Assembly: GCA_010015745.1 (NCBI GenBank)
Contig: ML978171.1
Span: 310,001 to 374,000 of the forward strand
Reading direction: 5' to 3'
Length of the DNA stretch: 64,000 nt
Source of the DNA: Setomelanomma holmii
Taxonomy: Eukaryota > Ascomycota > Dothideomycetes > Pleosporales > Phaeosphaeriaceae
This document shows positions 1 to 12,541 of the stretch, in pieces (within the stretch, counting starts at the first letter, position 1; each line of letters starts with the position of its first letter). Made by a program: the position numbers and the translations under genes. The notes beneath the pieces were generated by a model. The model had not been told where the DNA came from, did not search any database, and worked only from the letters and a program-made list of their open reading frames with translations.

Positions 1-3000
1 ACCTCTTCACCAGCCAAAGAGAGCCAGTCTTCTGCGATGTCTTCGCGGTCACGACGCTCCTTCTGTTTCTTCGCCTTCTTCTGCGCCTTCGATCGCGTAG
101 CTGATGCAACCGGTTCGAACTCGTCGTTCTCGTCCATCTCGAATTCCATCAACGAGGTTGGGGTGACACCACAGGCTTTGCAAGGAGCATGATCCTTCTC
201 CACCTCGGCAGCAGCGATGTAAGCATTCTCCAGGCAAGGTGCTGCGCAAATGAGATGACTGCAGCTTGCAATCCAGGGCTTCTTCGGGTTCTTTCCACAC
301 CAGCTGCACTTGGCCTTCTTTCTAACCTTCTCCCAGCTATCACCCGTCTTGAGACTCCTGAGATACGGCTTGAAGTCGTAGTCCTTGCCAAAGCTCTTGC
401 CGCTACCGCCATTACCAGCGCCAAATTGACCAGTGGAACTAGTGAGACCATCCTCGTCGTCTTCAGGCTCGGGCGCTTCCGCCTCTTGCGCCTCTTCGTC
501 ATCTGCTTCCGGGACATATTCATTTCCAGCTGCCTCTGCTGCAGCCTTTGCAGTTGCGATGGCAGCGGCTTTCCTCTTCGCTTCGATAGCGTGCTTCTCG
601 AGCTGTTTGCGAACGGCGATGATGGTGCGGCCGCGACGGGTGTTGCTATCGGCTGCATGCTCCTTGACGACCTCCTTGATGCGCTCAATATCCTCAAGCT
701 CCAGGAGGTCTCTCATGACGAACTGTAACATGAGTACGTGAGCTGTTAGCTGTCGGAGTCGTAGTAGCATGACCAGAGCATTGCTGTACGACTTCTCCAG
801 TTCGCCCTTCTTCTGCCACATATTGATGTTCTTCGCGAAGCGCTGGCGAACGATGTCGTAAATACAGCGCTCGACAGAGTTGAACTCGGTGAAAAAGGTG
901 CTCTGACCGGCCATAGGGAGCTTCAAGATCGGTGCGTTGAACATCTTGTCGGCATGGGTGCGCCGAATCATGAATTGGGAGAGACGTACAAGCAAGCGCT
1001 CAGTGTTCTCTGTGTCATTGGTGTCGCAGTAGTTGTGCTTGAAGATCTTGAAGCTGCCAGTATGTGGAACGCCGAGGAACTTGAAGTAGGGATAGAGCTC
1101 TGAGAGGTTGTTCATAATTGGAGTGCCGCTAAGAGCCCACTTGTGCTGCGCCATCAGCGCACGACAAGCGATTGATGTTCGTCCTTGATGGTTCTTGATT
1201 GCCTGCGCCTCATCGAGAACAATACGCAGAAACATCATGCGGTGGAGTACTCCACGCTGCGTGTCGTACACATTCTTCCACCAAGTCATCTTCTGCTCTG
1301 CAGTCTGACACTCAATGGGCGGTTCATTCTTTGGATACGACTTCATTACCTCGCTATATGTTGTGAGAATGATGTCGTGATGCTTCAAAATTTCGAAAGC
1401 TTGGTTCGAATCGATGCGCGTACCAGCGCCATAGCGCATGATTTTGAGTCCACAGTCGGTGTGCTGCTCAATTTCTTGGCCCCATTGCGTTAGGAGCGAA
1501 GGGCTGGCCACAAGTAGAGTGGTTCGAGGGTGTTGGCCTTTCGGTGGTTGTCCATTGACGATGTTTGCCAGCATCATTAGTGTCTGCATACATCATTAGC
1601 GGACGCTCAGGGAAGAGATGAACTGACCTACCTTACCAAGTCCCATCTGATCAGCCATCAGGCCTCCTTTGGGTTGTTCAGCTGCATTCTCGCGGCGACG
1701 CATAAAGGCACTGCCGAGGACTTGATAGCTTTTCAGAGACGTCTTCATGCCCTTCACCAGCCAGTTACCACCTAAAGCTTTGCATGACCCTTTGCCGTCG
1801 AAATCCTTGGTAGCTGCAACGAGTACAGATATATCCGCCCGAGCTTGTTTCTTGTCTTCGAGTGGAATGCTTGCAATAAGCTCCTTTAGGGCATCTGTTT
1901 TGTTCCTGGATCGGAACGTCGGCTGATCGGCCTCATCATCTCCAGCCTGTTGCTCAAAGACATTCGAGTTGAATAGCGAGGTTGCCTGCTTGATGGCATG
2001 CTCAACGTCGCGCTTTCCTTTTGCTGTTTTGCGGCTGCCTGTGGCTATTTTCGACGCTGCAGTCGATCGAGTGGTCTTCGACTTCGACTTGGTGGCTTTA
2101 GCTTTACCCTTGCCCTTGCCCTTGCCACTCGCGCGAATGTTTTGGGAATCATCATCAGTGCGTTGAGTCTTCGTCTTCTTCTTGGGTAAATCTTCATGCG
2201 CGTCCAGGGCCACCTTCATGCTCTCCAGCTCAGCTTCTTGCATAGACATCTGCTTGGATGCCTTTAAAGGCATATCTCGGCGTTGGCGCTTCCTTGACGG
2301 TCCGGGAGCATTTAAGCCGAACGTATCGTCTGAGTCATCCTCTATCTCAGTGTTAATCTGGGGCTGTGGCCGCGCTTCTGGGAAGAGGTCAGTTTCGTCG
2401 TCGTCATTCTGATTGGCTTTCGCAAGGTCACGAAGTCGTTTCTTGATTCGAGCGTCTTCGTTGCCTCGAATCTTCAGCCACTCCACATCTTGTCGGAATG
2501 TCAGGTGCCCGTTCTTTCGTTTCTGCTCATCGTAATAGCGCTTTTGCTTCGCAAACTCGGCGTTCGCCTGCCTATGTGCTAGCTTATCTTCATCCACAGC
2601 GGGAGCTGGAGTCGAGGACGCTGGTGTGATGCTAGACAAGACTGCTTCAAGATAGGCTTCGTTGTCTGGATTCGCCTGATATTGGTGAGCTGCTTGCCTC
2701 TTGGCTTCAGCGTTCTTCTTCTCTTTGAATTTGTTCTGTAGGTTGCGAATCCTCGCGTAAGTCGAATTACCTGGAAGTACTGGTGTCGCTGAAGGCCGAG
2801 GTGGAGGTGGCATGTTCGCGGAGCTGACATGGTGAGCTGACTGCTGTGGAGGCGGAGAGGAGGTTTCCGAAACGAAGAGAGTCGAGGAATCGTTATCGAC
2901 GTACTCGTCATCAACTTGTACAGGTTGGAAGTTGGTTTGTCCGAATTCTTGCGAGTCGACAGTGTCCTGCCTCGTATGCTCTCGATCTTCGTTTCGGTCC

Positions 3001-3518
3001 TCTTCGCGAGGCTTTGCATTTCCATGTGGCTCACGAGTCTCGAAATCGCGGACATTGGTATTGCCTGTTGATTCCGGCTCCAAGTCGTTCATGGTGGCGT
3101 CGTCAGAGTCTTGGTGGTCCTCCTCTTGATTAGCCATGGCAGTATCCTCCTGGTCTTCGAAGTCGTCGTCGCCCTCAGTCATCGTGGGATCGAGAGCACC
3201 TGGATCGAGCCCCAGCTCTTGTTCAATTGTCTCCATCACTTCATCCTGGTTGTCCTTAAGGAACTGACCCATGCCGTCGTCTCCGTCATCCAGTTCATCT
3301 TGGCCAGCCTCGACCTCAGGATTGTGGGTAGCATCTCGAGTGTACCCTTCAGTGTTCTCCGTGACATCCACAGGGTTCTCGTGACTAGGGCGATGATCTT
3401 CTTCGTTGGGAAATTCTTGCACCGACATAACCTCTTGACTTTCGTCGTTCGTGGCTTCAATCTCGATGGGCTCGTTCTCCGGCTGTGAGTGCTGTGCACC
3501 ATCCGTTGTCGCTTCCAT
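1..3518 (-). CDS. SNF2-family ATPase with internal RING finger (RAD5/ULS1-like), 3' end beyond window
   Basis: Two exons are visible: 1632-3518 and 1-1583 (continuing off the left edge), split by a 48-bp intron at 1584-1631 (GTAGGT...TATGCAG). The ATG at 3518 gives MEATTDG; the frame is open upstream but has no earlier ATG. Residues 1-560 are acidic and Ser/Lys-rich, with a GKGKGKGKAK tract. The SNF2 ATPase core follows: motif I ADQMGLGK|TLMM lies exactly across the intron, motif II is VLDEAQAIKNH near residue 757, and SGTPIMN is present. A C3HC4 RING-like segment (CSWCGKNP...CSHLICA...CKACG, near residue 1057) interrupts the helicase halves, as in RAD5, RAD16 and ULS1. The C-terminal helicase domain must lie outside the window. 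The likely role is DNA-dependent ATPase and ubiquitin or SUMO-linked ligase in nuclear DNA repair or chromatin. The family is secure; the exact orthologue is not. Confidence 0.92.
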
Positions 3519-4454
3519 GCTGTCTGGCCTAACTATTGTAAACTGCAACTGCTATTAGCTCATGTGGAAAGGCCTATGAACATATATCTACCAAGCAAGC
3601 CCGACGAAAGCGTTATATTCCGATCGGGAAAATGGCAGAGAGACGATCTGTTGTAGGCGATGAGATTGTGAAGAGCGCAGTTCTGCTAATGACTCGTTTC
3701 GCCCGACCTTCGAGATAAATACCGAAGTGGTGGTGAACTTGCAATGGTGTCGGGAAAAAGGTGGTGCTGACTTAGCCTACGCAGCTATAGGAAGGCTGGG
3801 GTATTGAAACAGTAATTGTCGTATCTCTAGGAAGCAAATTGATCGTCGTGGAAGGGCAAAAGAGTGCGATTGTCAGGAAAGAGGTGCGGTGTAAGAAACT
3901 CGGAGCGATAGCAACCTATGTCTTTTATATAGCCCACTGAGGCTGACGGCGCAGCGCACGACGTTTGCCTAGGTAAGAGAAACCCAGCCCACGGTCTCGC
4001 TGCGTCTTGCAGCCCTGAGATTTGCCACCCAACGTCAAGGTAAAGGCAGCTCATGGTAGGAAGACGAGGTGACGGCCCGTTTGCAGCGTTGTGGAGTATA
4101 TCAAGGTGCTCCTGGCATAATCATGGACTCGAAAATCGAGGTGCGAACAGGAGGTGTAGCTGGCAGGCTGAGGCAACGAATGCTGTAATCTATTAGCAAT
4201 TTCGCAGAAAAGGGAGGTGCAGACGTCATTCTATCAAATACGAAAGGCACGACGCGACAAACAAAATCGGAAGGCCACCTTGCAAGTACGATTTGAGATG
4301 ACATTAAAGGTGTCGAGATAACGTATATTCAAATTATGTAGCAAATCATTCCACCAGATGTACATGTTGGGGTATCTGAGAAAGGCCAAACAAGGAAACA
4401 GCAAGCTCGCCGATAGTAACAAAGCGAACACCGTCAAATTTCGACCGGGAGTGT
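3519..4454. other. Intergenic stretch between the SNF2 gene and the Ca2+/H+ exchanger
   Basis: It holds the 5' flank of the SNF2 gene and the 3' flank of the exchanger. I see no supported gene; short open frames here show no recognisable protein. Confidence 0.6.
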
Positions 4455-6371
4455 CTAGCACTGACTCTCCTCAATGTTAGGGTAGAACCAAGCAGCCAGA
4501 GCAATGATGATGTACGATGCCATGAGCAGTACACCTTCGAGCCAGTCTGTAGATGATCAGCAACTGGTCAAATAAGATCGGAATCGTTTGTACTTACGAG
4601 ACTTGCCATCCTGGATGAGATAGTTGACAAGCAACACGGAGACAAACAAGGTGGCGATCTGGAACGTGTCGAAGTAAAGCGTCATGCAGTCCTTGCCCAA
4701 GATCCAGCCAAGGATGACGATAATCGGGAAGACCAGAAGCGCGATTTGCATGCTGGAGCCGACAGCGACACCGATAGCCAGATCCATTTTGTCTTTGATG
4801 GCGACAGTGACAGCAGTAGCGTGCTCAGCGGCGTTACCGACGATGGGCAAGAGAATAAGACCAACGAAGGTAGTCGATATTGCGCCAGATGCGGTGAGAC
4901 CGTCGATGCTGCTGACCATGAATTCGGAGCAGAAGGCGACGAGCGTGGTGGAGAAGGCAAGTGTCACAAGAGCGCCAATGACCGAGAGACTCGGCGTCTC
5001 GAACTCCTCCTCTTCTTGATTGTCCGAGTGATCTGCATCGGGGTTCGTGAACGTCAAATTACCGTTGACGCCACCGCCAGCTGCTGCTGCGGTGCCAGCA
5101 CCAATAGCTGCAATGCCGCGGGTGGCCTCGCCTTCAGCCTTCTTGCCAGACTTGCGCTTCGCAACCTTCTGGCTAGGAGCGTTGTACATGGTGGCATGGG
5201 TCTTTAGCTGGAAAGTCAGATAGCAGGCGTAGACGAACAGGAGAATGAAAGCAGTTCCACGCGACTGGATTCCGTGTTAGTTTGAACTTTAAGTGAGAAC
5301 GTTCGAGGCACTTACCAATTCCTGGTTCTTCTGAGCATCACCAGCCACAACGTTGTCTTCGGCAATCATGTTGTGGAAGACAGTCGGAATGATCAAAGAC
5401 GCAATCGAGAGAGCGAGCAAAGATGCCGCAGTCTGGGCAACGGTGACGTTGAAGAACTGTTCCAAACGGTTGACTCCACCAAGGAAGAAAGACATGCCCA
5501 AGACAAGCAGCAGATTAGACAACATGCTGCCAATGAGCGACGTCTTGACAATGGTGATTTCGTTCTTGATCAAAGCCTGGACTGAGACAATGAGTTCGAC
5601 GGCGTTTCCGAACGTGGCGTTGAGCAATCCTCCGAGGGTTTCACCCACTCTGATGGCCAGTTCTTCAGTCGCATTGCTCAACATTGCAGCCAGCGGGATG
5701 ATGGCGATGAAGTTGATAATAAAAACCGGAACGGGCTTGAGATGTGCGTAGTACACAGCAAAGCCAATCGGAACAAAGATGAGCAGGACGTTGATCCATG
5801 CACCGAAGAGCACGAAGCGGATCTGTTGGGCGACAGGAATCTTCCTCTTGTGTGCTCTCTTTTTCCGCTCTTCTAGAGAGAGCTGATCAGAGTCAACACG
5901 AGTGAGCTCGCTATCCTCAAGACCTTCATGGTGGTCCTTGCGGAAGATGCCCTTGAACTTGGCCCGCTTCGTCACACCCTCGGCGTTGTGATCACTGGAC
6001 GCGGCCACGGTGCTGTTGTTCGAGTCCTTGTGTCCATTTGTTTGTAGTGGAACCTCCTTCTCGGTCGAGGACTCTGGAAAGGATGAAAAGCCGTTGGGCG
6101 CGGTTGCCGATGTAGGTGTAGGCTCAGTGTTGTGATGTTTTTGGCTTCCAAACTCCTTCTCGGCCTCCCTGCTTTCAATCTTGCGTTGCTCTTCGATGGT
6201 AGCGACAGCAGTCTCGGACCGTGCCGACCTAGTCAGGTGCGGCTTGTTCTCGACGTCGATGTTCGAGTCCCTTGATCGCGTCCGAGCGAAAGGATTATAG
6301 TTCAAGGCTCCATCGCCGGTGTTGGACGATGCGACGCGATGCGCCTGTCTTCGTACGGCGTCTAAAGACAT
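4455..6371 (-). CDS. VCX1: Vacuolar Ca2+/H+ antiporter (CaCA family, VCX1-like)
   Basis: Three exons (5316-6371, 4598-5264, 4455-4546) join through introns of 51 bp each into 604 residues. The N-terminal 190 residues are hydrophilic, Ser/Glu-rich and probably cytosolic. About eleven hydrophobic segments follow. Both CaCA alpha repeats are present: FGNAVELIVSVQAL in the first half and PIVGNAAEHATAV in the second, separated by an acidic loop (DNQEEEEFETP). Junction residues SRGTAFILL and QDGKSHWLEGVLL match the family and fix the splice sites. The last exon ends ALAAWFYPNIEESQC. In yeast and other fungi this protein uses the vacuolar proton gradient to sequester cytosolic calcium. Start uncertainty: a possible 5' intron donor (GTAAGT near 6474) lies upstream, so a slightly different first exon is possible. 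It depends functionally on the V-ATPase, two subunits of which are encoded elsewhere in this window. Confidence 0.95.
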
Positions 6372-8169
6372 TATGGTATGTTAGTCCATGTCGCAACGAA
6401 GAAATGAATGATGGTCGTCGAAGGCGAAGATGTATCGCGATCGATGGCGCGCTCGGAGATAATCAGGCTCCACTTACGCATTTGGGCTCGATTGCGTGGC
6501 GGCTGCGCCAACTTTGAGTAATCCTGGTAGCGTAGAGACAGTTCCACGAGACGTCGACTCTTAAGTCACTCGATCGTCTTTGTTTGCAAATACTCTCAAA
6601 GAGGTAACTGCAAGGGTTCGTAACGGTGTTTGGGGGCGAAAACCGTTGGAATGGAGGCGCTGTCTATGTTTGGTCAAACAGACGCGCACTTGTGTACCTG
6701 ATGTATCCGGGGAACAGGAGGTGCAATAATAGTAGCTGCGTGAGATCTGGGAAGGGTTGCCTTTGTTTGCCTTACGAGCAGACCTGGTGTGATGAGATGG
6801 GAAAGGAGTAAGGGAGCGGTCACAGGTAATTAAGCCAGCCGTTGACGCGGAGATGATCGTGCGCGAGAGATGTGGCGCGTATTCGACAGCTGTGGCTCGT
6901 ATTCGACAGCTGTGGCTGTGAAGGCGATCAATGATGGAGCAAGTTGAGCGAGGAGGGCGAAGCAGCAAGCGCAGGCGAAAATCTCTCTAGAATTGCAAAT
7001 TCTCACCTGGAGTGTTTATGGTGTTGCGATCGCTCCACGGAATCAAGCTTGATGTCACGATTGTAAGCCTGCAGCTTGGGAGGCTTGATGGGCTTGAATC
7101 GCCTTGGAACAACGCATGCGAATGCTGGGCATGACGCTGGGCCTCTGGGCTGCAATGCTTGTTTGTTACTGGTTCGTGGCCTGAAACGACACGCTGTGCG
7201 ACACGGCACATTGTTCGCATTGCTCCGAGGCATAGGCGCGGCGGCTTTCCTAGAACACTTTCCTTGCTTTCCTCCCCTGCAATGATCCCCAGTCATTGTA
7301 GTGCAATGTTTTCGGGCCTTCACAATGCCGCAGCAATCTGAACGCGCCGTATCGACGTCCGTACGTACGCAACCCAGCTCAGCAAGGGTCTATCGCTGCG
7401 GGATTGCGTATGGCTCATGATGAGGCTGCGAGGCACTGCTTCTGCATTTGAGTTCGCATTCTCGTTTTCGGTATTGGTGGGGACGAATCGAGGACATGCT
7501 GCAAGGCACTAGAGACCCTGCAGCCACCAATTCGCATGTTGTTCAGAGTACGATGACGTCAATAGTGCTTACAGCGACTCATACACCTGCACCTTTTGGA
7601 GAAAGCAATGCGATTCGCCGATGGATACACCGTAGGCAAGGTCGAGATTAGACTCAGTCTTCTTTTCCCGGTGTTGTGCTTAGAAAGACTCGTGGCAACT
7701 GCATGCTATACATAAACCTGTCCTCTGCTGATAATTGTTGCAACCTTTGGAAATGTGCATTATGAGGCATACACCAAGGCGCATAGGAACATTCAGCAGG
7801 TTAGGCTCACGAAGGATATATGAATGTAGATAGATTGTTGATGATGGAGGAGAGATATCCTCAATTATAGATGTACCATGAGCACCATTTCGATTGGATT
7901 GACTCCAATATCAAGTTGTTACTGATATTCTGCAGTTTTGTTCAGAAGGAGCGAGTCCCAATCACCGTCTTCGAAGTCATGCAGTGAAGCTGATAGATAG
8001 TAAGATCGCAAACGAAAAAGAGACAACCCAAACTCCAAAGCGCGGCTTCATGTTCCACAAAACACCCAGGACGCCTCTTGAGCATGCGCATGCCATCTTT
8101 CATCCTCTTCGCATTGTCAACCTGCTACGTCTTCCATTAATCGCTACCTCAGTCTTCACGGCTTCACAT
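6372..8169. other. 1.8-kb gene-poor interval
   Basis: It holds the 5' flank of the Ca2+/H+ exchanger and the 3' flank of the Pmp3-like gene. No convincing coding region is visible. The one clear internal structure is the short direct repeat at 6878-6917. Confidence 0.55.
6878..6917. repeat. Perfect tandem duplication of a 20-bp unit
   Basis: The unit cgtattcgacagctgtggct occurs twice in immediate succession (6878-6897 and 6898-6917), and a partial match (tgtggc) precedes it. Seen directly. It lies about 500 bp upstream of the exchanger start; each unit carries CAGCTG, an E-box-like palindrome. Any regulatory role is speculation. Confidence 0.9.
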
Positions 8170-8764
8170 CTACGGATCTTGCACCTTATGATCCCCGTTA
8201 ATAACATCCGCATACGTCGGCGGCGGTCCCTCAGGCCGATTCGAGCTGCCCTCTCCATCCTGCGACTGCGACACTGGCTGCGGCGCACCCGCCTTCGGTA
8301 CCTTCGCCTTCACATTCCCACCCTTCTGTCCCCCAAAGCTACCCACGCCTCCACTCTGCTGACCCGGAAACTGCCCATTGCTAGGCTGACTGCCGACGGT
8401 ACCGTAGTTCGGCTGTCCCTGTCTGCCAGGCTGTTCGTGCGTGATAACATAGTATGTCGTACCTCCTTGGCCGCGCTCGTGATCGGGGACTTGCTGGTAG
8501 TGTTCGTACGTCTCGGGGTTCTGGAGGATGATGTACCAGGCATGAAGGAGGCCAGGGAGGAAGCCGAGACAGCAGAGGGCGAGATTGATGATGGAGTCGG
8601 CGCTGCAGATGCCCTTCTTCACCCATACTGCGGGTTGTGTTAGCCTTGGTGTATGGTGATGTGTGAGTGGTGTTGGTGCCTGAAGGACTGTGAGGCGGAG
8701 AATTACCTCCAACGGGTGGAAAGAGGACGCTCAAGAGCATCAGAAAGCAGTCGGAGCCGCACAT
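8170..8764 (-). CDS. Pmp3/UPF0057-family proteolipid with long C-terminal tail
   Basis: Two exons (8707-8764 and 8170-8627) flank a 79-bp intron and give 171 residues. The first 57 residues are the whole Pmp3 module: MCGSDCFLMLLSVLFPPVGV, then KKGICSADSIINLALCCLGF and LPGLLHAWYII, two transmembrane hairpin segments. Yeast Pmp3 is about 55 residues and affects plasma-membrane potential and salt tolerance. Here a Gly/Gln/Pro-rich cytosolic-type tail of about 110 residues follows, ending PPPTYADVINGDHKVQDP. PPTY fits the PPxY motif bound by WW domains of Rsp5/Nedd4 ligases, so ubiquitin-directed trafficking is a reasonable inference. The intron falls in phase 1 inside the conserved PPVGVW, which confirms the join. 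The start is the only ATG in frame before the conserved motif. Confidence 0.93.
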
Positions 8765-9026
8765 ATTGACGGTGTTCGCTGGTGTTGATGTGTGAGAGGT
8801 TACTGAAAGCGATGGAGCGACGGGGTTCGCGCGATGTGGTGGATGTTCAGTGTCGCCTGAGCTGCGCAAGTCACTCGGTGTCTCGCGACCTGCGATGACG
8901 CGTGTGTGGCGCAGTCATGGGCCCAGCCACAATTCAACCAGCAAGCGCTGCCGAATACCTGATCATGACAATCGATAGCAAAGAACATGGTAGAATGCAT
9001 TTGTGGATTGAGAATCTCGCATGTGT

Positions 9027-10299
9027 CTATTCTTTGCCTCCTAGGTAACGATAGACTACTGAAAAGTCTTTGCCTTTGCAGTTCTCGTCCTTCTCTGCGG
9101 CATCATACAGCGCTGCCGCTGGCTCACCAAGCGCGAGCTTCACGTTCGCTTCATTGGCAGCCTTCAACGCAAGCTTTAGGTCTTTATTTGCCAGCGCGAC
9201 TCCGAAACCGCCTTCATAACCCCTTGACGCTGGTGAACCTTCAATAACTCCCGGTACGGGGTTGTTGACTTCACTGGGCCAACACTTTCCAGTGCTGATG
9301 TTGATCATGCCAGCGAGAGATTTGGGGTCAAGTCCCCACTTGATACCCATGCTCATGGCCTCGGCTGTAGCAATGTTGTTGAGCGCGAGCAGGTAGTTGT
9401 TTGCAAGCTTGCCTTTCAGACCTGCACCCTGCTCACCAAGATGCAAGACTCTTCGACCCATCAACGACAACACAGCAGTAGCCCGCTCGACGGCTTCAGG
9501 CGCTGCGCCGATCATAAATGTCAGTGTGCCGGCTTGTGCGCCAACGACACCACCAGACATGGGGGCATCGATGAAAGTCCCCTGACCAGAAGAGCTTGCA
9601 GCTTCTGCTACCTCGCCGGAGGTCATTGGATCGATGGTGGAGCAGTCAATGAAGAGACGTTCCTTGTTGACGAAGCCATCTGTGAGCAGCGTTGCTGGCT
9701 CGAGCATCTCCTTGAAAACAGCCTTGACATGTTTCGGCTCCGGTAGAGAGGTAATGATTGTTTCCTGAGACGATGTCAGTCACTGCTACTACGAATGAAG
9801 ACAGAGTAACAAGAATATCGTGGGATGCATCAGAGGATTGGCTGTAGTGTGTAATCAGAAAAGGAGCCACAAGTGGCTCCCAACTTAGATCATGAATTAA
9901 AACATAGAAATAGAGTTCATCATGCAATTGGCGTGGGAAAGCAGGACAATACTCACGGATTTCTCGGCGGCATCTCGAACACTATTCGCGACGCGTACAC
10001 CTTGCGGATGTTCCTCGAGAAACTTCTTAGTTGCGGCAGTGTTCACATCGTGCACGAAGAGTGTGTCTTCTGCAGGGATCTTTGCTCGAAGGTTGTTCGC
10101 CATATTGTATCCTACGCTAACATTAGCATCTCGGCCAGTCATGTGCGGTAGCAAGCAACTTACCCATTCGCCCTAAACCTATGAAGCCCCATGTTGCTTG
10201 GAGATTGTGTGAGCTCGAAAAGCATCTCCCAGATCCTTGCCGCACAGCATGTTGGGAGATTTTCCGCAACGGCAAAGCAGCCGCTGACACAGTCCTCAT
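9027..10299 (-). CDS. 3-hydroxyisobutyrate dehydrogenase, mitochondrial
   Basis: Three exons (10164-10299, 9957-10111, 9027-9764) give 342 residues; the introns are 52 and 192 bp. The N-terminus MRTVSAAALPLRKISQHAVR, followed by RQGSGRCFSSSHNL, is rich in Arg, Ser and Ala and lacks acids, a good mitochondrial presequence. The NAD-binding motif GFIGLGRMG is split by intron 1 in phase 1. FIDAPMSGGVVGAQAG is the substrate-binding signature, and GLKGKLANNYLLA carries the catalytic Lys and Asn of the beta-hydroxyacid dehydrogenase family. The enzyme oxidises 3-hydroxyisobutyrate to methylmalonate semialdehyde in valine breakdown. The 192-bp second intron is unusually long for this window; I saw no extra conserved exon in it. 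The start was chosen because it is the first in-frame ATG and supplies the targeting peptide. Confidence 0.93.
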
Positions 10300-11415
10300 G
10301 TTGTAATATCCAGGCAGTAGTGTGGCCTTCTAGGACTGAAGTCGAGGGCGAGCTGTGCTGCGGGACAGGGTTGGATGCGGTCTCCGCTCTTGGGTGGGAT
10401 TCGCTGAGCCGAGGTCGCGGGTCAGGTAATAAGCTTTGAAGGGAACTCCATCGCCGGCCATGCGGCGCGCGAAGTAGACTTTCAGGTCATCCTAAAGCTA
10501 TTGCGGAGGTCTAGACCCTGACGCTAGAGTGCCGTGAGCCACTGGAGATGCTTGGAGGCTGGTGTTTGAGAGTCTGAGAGGAATCTGAAGTTTTTTCCCT
10601 GGGTAAGCAAATCCAGCCGAGCTGACTAAGCGCACCCGTGCACTCTTGGCCATATCTGGACCACGAAGTGCGGTGAACAACTCGGAGAGAGAAAGAAAGA
10701 CAATCAAATTGCCGGGAACTCTCACTTCTGCGCATTTGGAGTTTATACAGCTATGGATCACGCTCTGCGTACGACCCGAGCGTTACGGCCATGGCTTCAT
10801 GAACGACAACCTCTGCGACGAATGCAATGTGGAAAGGCATTTGTCTATCTGACAGCAGCATCGATTACTTGAACCGGTACCGTGCCTTCCGATCGCCCCA
10901 CATGATATACGCTCCTGACGCCTGCCGCTTTGACAGACACCGACGGCTCCATCAAGGCCTGCCCATTTCACCACGACGACTTGAATGTAAACAACCCTTG
11001 GAGTCGAACATTAGTCGATGTACGGCAAATCTGACCATGCCTCTGGATCCATCGCTGTTTTGTCTGGATGATCCAGTGTACTCCAATCCCTCCTCCCTGG
11101 GCCTCCCCATGACCTTGAATGCTGGTCTTTAAGCACTCGTCGCCAGCCGTAAAGTTTGGTGAACTTCATTTCGAACATGTCTGCTCGTGATGGCCTGACT
11201 GGTTCAAGCGATATGTTCTCCGGTGCCTGCTCCTGATCTCCTTGTTAACAATCGTCCAGGAGTCTGCCGACCGTGATTTCAGTCTCAACATTGTTGATGA
11301 GGTTCGAGCTTGATTCGAGACCTTGATGCAGAGCAATCTATGGGTGTCTGGCTGTTTAATGATAATTGTAACAGCTGCTGGCAAGTAGTCTTCCCTGTTC
11401 GCAAAACCCAATTAC
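10300..11415. other. 1.1-kb interval without a supported gene
   Basis: It lies between the dehydrogenase 5' end and the RPC37 3' end. Several open frames under 105 codons overlap on both strands, with no recognisable motif or splice-supported extension. Confidence 0.55.
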
Positions 11416-12541
11416 TCAACTCACAATGGGCTCGCCATTCTCTTCCTCATCTGACTCATCGGAGATCTCAATCAGGTCATCCACTGTGCGTTTAGACGCT
11501 TTCTTCTTTCCACCTTTGCCGCTTGAAGGGGCGCTGATCGCATCGAGGAACTGGCTGTTGTTGAGGTGTGAATGGAGCTTAGGAGCTTCGGCGGTATCAG
11601 GTAAGAATAGGCGCTCACTGTAGGAGGTATATGCTTCTGTGGTCTGGGGGTCGTCAGCATCCAAGTCAGATACATCAAGGCATGCTCGCTCACGTCTTCA
11701 TCGAAGTACTCAAGTTTATGCCAGGTCTCCTGGTTCGCGGATTTCATGAAGGCTTGCGTCAGTTCCGCTGCGGTATCACCGCCTGTTTTCTTGACGGTAG
11801 GGAGGAAGGCTTTCGGCTCGGCCGGCTTTGCACCTTCTTGGGATTCCTTCTCCCGACGACGATTCACTGCTTCTAGCTGGGCTGAGGCGTCAATGTGGTG
11901 GAACTGTGTGCGGAGCTGCACGAGGCCGTTGAGTCGCGTGAGGTGAAGCTGGTCTGCATCCTGTCAGCTCCTGGCCTGTCTTGCTCATGCATGACCATAC
12001 CATCACGAAACGTTCCGAGCATGTAGCTGGGACCTTTACCGTCGTCTTTCAGGATTTGCCCACCAAACGTCTGCGAGTTCAGGACATGACCCTTCTCGTT
12101 GGCATCGTCAAAGTTTGCGACATATTCTTCGAAGTTGTCGTCGTCCTCGACTGGCGCGGGCGCAGCAGGTGCTCCCTCGCCAGCGCCAGGACGATTAGTG
12201 TTCCGCGGCATGGTACGCTCAAAGCCAGACGCAATGCCAAACGCGCGCTGTCCAAAGCCCTTGGTTTTGCGCATAGACTCTCCCCATCGCACGCCTGCAG
12301 GGCGGTTGTAGTTATTGTGGATGTCAATCGGCACGTCGACTTCGACGAAGCCCGACTCTTTCTTGATGCGCAGCGCAGTGGGCTGACTTTCGGTGGCTTT
12401 GGTGAAGGGCTGGTCAGGCGGTCGGTTCAAGTACTGCAAGATGTAGAGCTGTTGCGCCTCGGTCTCGGGAGTGATGTAGACATCGTACTCGGCCACGACA
12501 GGGTCGTCGTCGTCCAAATCCGGTGCTGCTGAGTTAGCCAT
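11416..12541 (-). CDS. RPC37: DNA-directed RNA polymerase III subunit RPC37 (RPC5)
   Basis: Three exons (12001-12541, 11694-11953, 11416-11643) give 342 residues through introns of 47 and 50 bp. The start is the ATG reading MANSAAPDLDDDDPVVAEYD. Family landmarks run in order: VAEYDVYITPE, LYILQYLNRP, the ALRIKKESGFVEVDVPI strand, then YMLGTFRDDQLHLTRLNGLV across intron 1, and HKLEYFDEDTTEAYTSYSE across intron 2. These match the RPC37/Sin dimerisation region, which pairs with RPC53 in the TFIIF-like subcomplex of Pol III needed for termination and reinitiation. Intron 1 carries a CTGAC branch site next to its TGCAG acceptor. The C-terminus is Lys/Asp/Glu-rich and ends EEENGEPIVS. It is divergent from DDB1, with 257 bp between the two start codons. 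Confidence 0.93.

Noticed and set aside
11981..12532. 183-codon plus-strand open frame
   Set aside because: It lies wholly antisense to the well-supported RPC37 exon 1 and mirrors its codons.
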